Below, in pieces: positions 51,382 to 55,278 of a stretch of 55,278 nt of DNA. This stretch comes from Acidobacteriota bacterium (lineage in GTDB: Bacteria > Acidobacteriota > UBA4820 > DSQY01), in assembly GCA_040752915.1 (NCBI GenBank), contig JBFMHB010000011.1, positions 1 through 55,278 on the forward strand, given 5' to 3'. Both the position numbers and the translations under genes were made by a program. The notes under the pieces are model-generated. The model was not told where the DNA came from. It ran no database searches and worked only from the letters and a program-made list of their open reading frames with translations. Each line of letters begins with the position of its first letter. The stretch's first letter is position 1.

Positions 51382-51966
51382 TGGGCATGCGTCATAGCCA
51401 TGGACCTCGCAAAAGGCATAGTCGTTCAGGCACCAGCCTTCGGCGCCGTTTGCGCCTTTTACTCTGACCCACCACGATGATTCCGGATGTTTTTCAACGA
51501 TGGCCCAACAATCGGGAGGGTCCTCCATCCATCGATAACATTCGATTCCGTTGATGCATTGCGCGTTGCACAGCGTAAGTGTATCAATCTCGCTCATCTG
51601 GCCCTGGTACCAGATCTTCACTACGCCTTCACCCTCGTAAGTGTAAATTAGAAAGCGCTCACCCTCCTTAAAGTCATCCTTGTTTCTTAATACTCGCGCG
51701 ACGCCCGGTCGCGTCATTACCACACCGCCAAGCGCGAGTACGCCATCGCCTTTGTGAAGAACACACACGACATTTGAAGATGTGTCCTGCTGCTCTCGGA
51801 CGATGACCGGTTTCTCGGCCCGCCATTCCCCATATTTGCACCCTTCATAGGGGCAAGCACCCTCCACAACATAGATGGTCGGAGGATCATTTTGAGCGGG
51901 GGTGGGCAAGAGTCCGCTTGCCACAAAGAGACCGGATAGCAGAACCCATCGCGCCGAGTTCGTCAT
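51376..51966 (-). CDS. Secreted Cys-rich SH3-like protein (cassette gene)
   Basis: The 196-aa protein has a signal peptide (residues 1-24). The mature domain begins TIYVVEGACPYEGCKYGEW, continues VCVLHKGDGVLALGGVV and ends WWVRVKGANGAEGWCLND. This is an SH3-like domain with several cysteines, a pattern of secreted 'YVVEGxCPxExCxYGxW' proteins. Role unknown. Its stop lies within the attC end. Confidence 0.75.
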   Translation of the reverse strand: MTNSARWVLLSGLFVASGLLPTPAQNDPPTIYVVEGACPYEGCKYGEWRAEKPVIVREQQDTSSNVVCVLHKGDGVLALGGVVMTRPGVARVLRNKDDFKEGERFLIYTYEGEGVVKIWYQGQMSEIDTLTLCNAQCINGIECYRWMEDPPDCWAIVEKHPESSWWVRVKGANGAEGWCLNDYAFCEVHGYDACPP

Positions 51967-51979
51967 CTTTCCATACCCA

Positions 51980-52097
51980 CCCTAACGCCAGCAGTCACCG
52001 GACCCAGACTTCATTTGCTAAGGGCTCCCGAGCAAGCCCACTTCGAAGCTGAACCTACCGCAGCGAGACTGGGTCCGTGTGCACTGCGTTGTTGGGC
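51980..52097 (-). repeat. attC site of the 52102 cassette
   Basis: A 118-bp site from CCCTAAC (51980) to GTTGGGC (52091-52097). CACCGGACCCAG pairs with CTGGGTCCGTGTG; the centre has TTCATTTGCTAAGGGCTCCC and CACTTCGAAGCTGAACC. It ends 4 nt before the stop of the 52102 gene. Confidence 0.9.
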
Positions 52098-52101
52098 GGC
52101 C

Positions 52102-53094
52102 CTACCGATATTTGTCGCCAGCCTGTTTGCAGAGTGAGATGCATTTCTGAACCCATGAGTCATACCAGTACCAGCTGCCCTGTACGTCGACGCCATAACC
52201 TTTCGCAAGATTGCGCGCGTCTTCAGACTTCCACATATCCGTATGTTCAGGACAAACGCGGAACTTCGTAAAGCCTGCCTTCTTGACTTCAGCGACAACA
52301 TCTTTTGCGCGAAACTTTGGACGCTCCACTTCCTTCTTAACCCAGTACTCTTTGTCGATCTGCTTCGCCAAGTCAGAGTCGGGATTTATGAATTCAACAA
52401 CCTTATCAGCCTGGCCGGGCTTGTTAACCAGTTTCCGCTTAAAAAGCATGCGAAATGAATATCTTTCGCTGTTGTACTCCTCATGCGTGAGTTTGCCATC
52501 GAATTCCGCAACATATGCTCTTAGCCGCGCAGGGATTTCGCACTCAGGCCTCTTGCCCGCGATTTGTTCTTCGGATAGCTCAACAAATTGAATCGAGTAA
52601 CTCAACTGATGATCTAAGCCGTACTTCGTACCGAACAGCGCCTTGATATAGTAATTGAAATTCATGGCGCAGGCTTGATAGCGCCCACTCAAGTAGCTGT
52701 CTAGCAGCCGTGTCATCTGGTGCTCGATTTCGTGCCGCAAGCCGATTAGGAAGCGCAAGTTGTTAGCGGTATTTGAGTCAATTGGGCTTTGGTCGGTGTT
52801 TAGGCATCTCTCGAGTTCCCAGTACTTGTAGGCCCCATGCTTCGTGTGGTCGAAGATCTTCCTCTTGGGGCCCTGTCGATAGTACCGGTATTCAATACCT
52901 TTTCCTCGATAGAATGCGTGCAATAGATAGGTCCAGGCGATGATCATAAGGACTGTGAATGTTTCGGACTTAAATTGGACCTGTGGATCATTGAACACGC
53001 GGATCGCAGACAAGGCCGCCTCGCGCGCCTTTGTCACGAGTTCTTTGCGCAACGACCCGATGGACCTGCTTCTCTTAGGCATATGCTGCCTCAT
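52102..53094 (-). CDS. DUF3644-like protein with a HEPN-type RX4H motif (first cassette behind attI-1)
   Basis: The 330-aa protein resembles DUF3644: helices FKSETFTVLMIIAWTYLLHAF (near 41-61), then FDHTKHGAYKYWELERCL and NNLRFLIGLRHEIEHQMTRL (111-130). The R120-HEIE-H125 motif is the RX4H catalytic pattern of HEPN ribonucleases, many of which act in toxin-antitoxin and anti-phage systems. The C-terminal third (VVAEVKKAGFTKFRVCPEH) is a small alpha/beta domain. As the cassette next to attI it is the most recently inserted and likely best expressed. ATG 53094; ATG 53082 is possible. Confidence 0.72.
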   Translation of the reverse strand: MRQHMPKRSRSIGSLRKELVTKAREAALSAIRVFNDPQVQFKSETFTVLMIIAWTYLLHAFYRGKGIEYRYYRQGPKRKIFDHTKHGAYKYWELERCLNTDQSPIDSNTANNLRFLIGLRHEIEHQMTRLLDSYLSGRYQACAMNFNYYIKALFGTKYGLDHQLSYSIQFVELSEEQIAGKRPECEIPARLRAYVAEFDGKLTHEEYNSERYSFRMLFKRKLVNKPGQADKVVEFINPDSDLAKQIDKEYWVKKEVERPKFRAKDVVAEVKKAGFTKFRVCPEHTDMWKSEDARNLAKGYGVDVQGSWYWYDSWVQKCISLCKQAGDKYR

Positions 53095-53097
53095 GCC

Positions 53098-53279
53098 GCC
53101 TAACGCATATTAGGCCGACGAGTTAGGCCGCAAGGCGGCGGGTTAGCGCGATCAGCGGCGGCCTAGCACAACCGGTTTCCGTTACCATCTTCACCGACAA
53201 TCCCCTGCCAATTTTACCATAAACTCGATACACGCGTTAGGCCGACGTGTTGGCCCGACGCGTTGGCCCGCTCAACTTG
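53098..53279 (-). other. Primary attI recombination site (attI-1)
   Basis: The region between intI and the first cassette. On the minus strand it ends in GCGTTAGGC, the GTTRRRY core at the cassette junction (53104-53098). It carries two clusters of three core-like boxes: near the junction, CGCTAACC, GGCCTAAC and GGCCTAAT; and at 53234-53275, GGCCAACGCGTC, GGCCAACACGTC and GGCCTAACGCGT, spaced 14 bp apart. Such box arrays suit integrase binding. The AT-rich middle (GAGTTTATGGTAAAAT) could hold the cassette promoter. Confidence 0.78.
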
Positions 53280-53280
53280 C

Positions 53281-54438
53281 TCAACGTGCACCCTTTTCCT
53301 CCCGCCTCCCCTTTCCCCCGGCGTGCTCGTCTTCGGAACGTTCCGCGGCCTCGGAAAGGACCCCGCTCAAGTCGTCGGCGGGGCTGACAACTCCCAGGCC
53401 GCCCCGGTTGAGGACGTGGGTGTAGATCATGGTGGTGGAAACGTCGGAATGCCCCAAAAGCTCCTGCACCGTGCGGATGTCCTGGCCGCGCTCCAGCAGG
53501 TGCGTGGCGAAGCAGTGGCGGAAGATGTGGGGAGTCACGTGCTTGGCGATCTTCGCCCTCCTCGCCGCGCGTCCTACCGCCTTCTGGAGCACCGACTCGT
53601 GCGCGTGGTAACGCACGAGTCGGCCGCTCCGGGGGTGCCGTGTGAGTGCCGAGGCGGGGAAGACCCAGTACCATCCCCATTCCCTGGCGGCGCTCGGGTA
53701 CTTGCGCCCGAGCGCTTCCGGCATGGCGACCCCCGTGCTGGCGGAGGCGAGGTCCCGCTCGTAGACCGCCCGCACCCTCTCCAGGTGCTCCTTCAGCTCG
53801 CCCCGGATCGCCGCGGGAAAAACCGTGATGCGGTCCTTGTTGCCCTTTCCCGCCCTCACGGTGATCTCACCCCGGTCGAAATCCAGGTCCTTCACCCTGA
53901 GGCTCAGCCCCTCCGTGAGCCTCAGGCCGGAACCGTACAGCAGAGCGGCCATGAGCCTGGGGACGCCCTCCATCTGGGCGAGGACCTGCTGGACTTCCCT
54001 GCGGCTCAGGACCACGGGGATCCTCGCGGGGCGCTTGGCGCGCACGACGCCTTCGAGCTGGCCGACCTCCCGGCCCAGCACCTCCCGGTAGAGGAAGAGC
54101 AGGGCCGCCAGGGCCTGGTTCTGCGTGGAGGCGCTGACGTTCCGCTTGCCGGCCAGGTAGGAGAGGAAGGTGTTGATCTCCCCCTCCCCCATTTCGAGCG
54201 GGTGGCGCTTGTTGAAGAAGAGGATGAACCGGCGGATCCACTGACAGTAGGTCTCCTCCGTCCGGTAACTGTAGTGGCGGGACCGGATGGCCTCGCGGAC
54301 GCAGTCCAGGAGCTTCTTTCCGCCATTGGGGGAGTAGGTGCCGGGGGGCTCCAGGACACGCGGCAGAGAGTCCGCGGCGGACTTTCGGGGGGCCTTTCGA
54401 GGCGGGTTGGTGACCGGGGGTTCTGCTATCTGTTTCAT
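53281..54438 (-). CDS. intI: Integron integrase (tyrosine recombinase)
   Basis: The 385-aa protein is an integron integrase. It has a SAM-like N-terminal core domain ([20 protein letters not shown]). The catalytic residues are all present: R173 (GLRLTE), H304/R307 (HIFRHC), H330 (GHSD) and Y339 (MIYTH). The insert specific to IntI ([23 protein letters not shown]) is clear. It recombines attI x attC and attC x attC. The N-terminal 40 residues are basic and unusual; ATG 54492 is an alternative start. Its 3' end, not its 5' end, faces the array, which is the reverse arrangement. Confidence 0.95.
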   Translation of the reverse strand: MKQIAEPPVTNPPRKAPRKSAADSLPRVLEPPGTYSPNGGKKLLDCVREAIRSRHYSYRTEETYCQWIRRFILFFNKRHPLEMGEGEINTFLSYLAGKRNVSASTQNQALAALLFLYREVLGREVGQLEGVVRAKRPARIPVVLSRREVQQVLAQMEGVPRLMAALLYGSGLRLTEGLSLRVKDLDFDRGEITVRAGKGNKDRITVFPAAIRGELKEHLERVRAVYERDLASASTGVAMPEALGRKYPSAAREWGWYWVFPASALTRHPRSGRLVRYHAHESVLQKAVGRAARRAKIAKHVTPHIFRHCFATHLLERGQDIRTVQELLGHSDVSTTMIYTHVLNRGGLGVVSPADDLSGVLSEAAERSEDEHAGGKGRREEKGAR

Positions 54439-54643
54439 GGTGATTACGGCCCTTCTCTTTGGCCGCTTTTTACGAATCTTCCTTATTTCCATTTCGCCGG
54501 CCGCGCAGCTCCGCCTTATGCAGGCCGCGCCCGGAGCCGTCCCCCCCCGAACATCCGCTCCCGGTGCGCGTTCATGCGATGTAGTTTTATTGTACCCTCC
54601 CGGCCCGGCCGTTCAAGGGGAAAGGCGGAAGGCAAGAGGGGCA

Positions 54644-54677
54644 TTTGGGATTTGGAATTTGGGATTTGGAATTTTGG
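54644..54677 (+). repeat. Direct repeat ATTTGGGATTTGGA
   Basis: TTTGGGATTTGGAA occurs twice in tandem, followed by a partial third copy. It is AT-richer than its flanks and similar in style to the repeat at 11147-11217. Confidence 0.75.
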
Positions 54678-54751
54678 AGAAAGGCGAAAAGCACAGAGCG
54701 AAAAAGCAGTAAAGGCAAGAAGCAACCCCTTTGAAAGGGAGGCCTGCGTAG

Positions 54752-54773
54752 CGGCCGATGCTCGCATCGGCCG
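54752..54773 (+). repeat. REP-like hairpin
   Basis: A perfect 9-bp stem CGGCCGATG/CATCGGCCG with a CTCG loop. Further GC-rich, partly palindromic units follow to about 54900 (for example GGCGTGG/CCACGCC), suggesting a cluster of repetitive extragenic elements. Confidence 0.6.
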
Positions 54774-55005
54774 AGGGGCCGGCCCTTGCAAGCAAAGGCG
54801 GAAAAGGAGGGGATGGCCTTCGAAGGCGGTCGGCCACGGAGGGCCGCCCCTGCGAGAGATCGGCGTGGGGCGGCCACGCCACAGGAGTTGAGGGCGGCCG
54901 GCACGATGAATCTCGGCGTCTGGCGACGCCTCCCACAGGAACAAGCGGCGGATCGCGGGCGTGCGATTGGGCCCGGTCCGTTGTAGGATGCCCTCGGAGG
55001 ACACC

Positions 55006-55278
55006 GTGGAAGCGAAGCACGGCCACTGCCCGAACTGCTCGGCGCCGCTGGACATCCCCATGGGGGAGACGGAGGTCGTCTGCGACTTCTGCGAGTCGCG
55101 GCTCAAGTTCGTCCCGGCCACGGAGGAGCTGGAGGTGGTGCGCACCCGGGAGGAGATGAAGTACCGGGAGCGGGTGGCGGTGCGGCAGGCGGTCCTCGAG
55201 AAACAGCTGCGCCAGGAAGAGACGGCCCGCTGGCGCGAGACGGCGGCGCGCGTGGCCATCGCCGCGGCTCCGGCCGTG
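55006..55278 (+). CDS. Zinc-ribbon protein, N-terminal part (cut by window end)
   Basis: An open frame of 91 codons runs off the right edge without a stop. It begins with a zinc ribbon (CPNCSAPLDIPMGETEVVCDFC, four Cys over 22 positions) and continues into a charged helix (EEMKYRERVAVRQAVLEKQL). GGAGG lies 5 nt before GTG 55006; an in-frame ATG at 54988 is the alternative. The family is not recognised from this part. Confidence 0.65.
   Translation, partial: MEAKHGHCPNCSAPLDIPMGETEVVCDFCESRLKFVPATEELEVVRTREEMKYRERVAVRQAVLEKQLRQEETARWRETAARVAIAAAPAV

Larger units (their letters stand above)
54439..55005. other. Intergenic region right of intI with repeats and hairpins
   Basis: The region holds the probable intI promoter (minus-strand GGTACAATAAAAC near 54580-54592), a short direct repeat (54644-54677) and several REP-like hairpins (54750-54900). 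No gene is supported. It marks the right edge of the integron. Confidence 0.5.

Noticed and set aside
41757-52097. CRISPR array from regularly recurring repeats
   Set aside because: Repeats are ~117 bp, imperfectly palindromic, separated by whole genes and end in GTTRRRY; they are attC sites. No cas genes are present.

Overview
The window reads as a stretch of GC-rich bacterial chromosome. It starts at the 5' end of a 16S rRNA gene on the minus strand (1-61) with its own promoter and boxA. The 16S start, a DmsE/MtrA-type decaheme cytochrome next to an MtrB/PioB-type porin, the high GC and many small conserved uncharacterised proteins suit an Acidobacteriota-like organism. That assignment is an inference; the 61 bases of 16S cannot prove it.

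Layout. 0.4-1.8 kb: a bifunctional-nuclease (DUF151) operon. 2.2-5.3 kb: a decaheme cytochrome and outer-membrane porin pair for extracellular electron transfer; the porin has an in-frame TGA. 5.4-9.2 kb: minus-strand housekeeping genes (holB, mrp/apbC, a siroheme-synthase-like protein, rpiB). 9.5-12.3 kb: a split B12-dependent acyl-CoA mutase (catalytic and cobalamin-binding subunits) with a DUF4126 membrane gene between them. 12.4-35.2 kb: a long run of minus-strand genes of ordinary chromosomal character, including a molbindin, thioesterases, an alkyltransferase-like protein, a NUDIX hydrolase, TerC, VOC proteins, carbonic anhydrase, an MBL-fold enzyme, RsgA and many small membrane proteins or lipoproteins.

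35.3-54.4 kb: the most notable part is a chromosomal integron. A full integron integrase (IntI, with the integron-specific insert and the R-H-R-H-Y residues) lies on the minus strand at 53.3-54.4 kb. Its 3' end faces an array of cassettes that are also on the minus strand, so this is a 'reverse' integron. Cassettes are separated by attC sites of about 117-119 bp built on one plan, with conserved halves and GTTRRRY-like ends. A second, nearly identical attI region plus a broken 3' fragment of intI sits inside the array at 45.93-46.45 kb, which splits it into two sub-arrays behind two attI copies. The cassettes next to the intact attI and behind the second one include candidate defence-type proteins: a DUF3644/HEPN-like protein, a small PD-(D/E)XK-like protein, and a fusion of a concanavalin-like domain to a TIR/deoxyribosyltransferase-like domain. 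Others are a nucleotidyltransferase, two alpha/beta hydrolases, a VOC protein and secreted or membrane proteins of unknown role. The left edge of the array is not sharp; the last convincing attC is near 36 kb.

54.4-55.3 kb: repeats and hairpins, then the start of a zinc-ribbon protein cut by the window end.

Caution: three genes are broken by single-base shifts in or beside G/C runs (27.1, 32.9 and 35.7 kb) and one by an in-frame TGA (4.88 kb). These may be real or may be consensus errors; each is marked.
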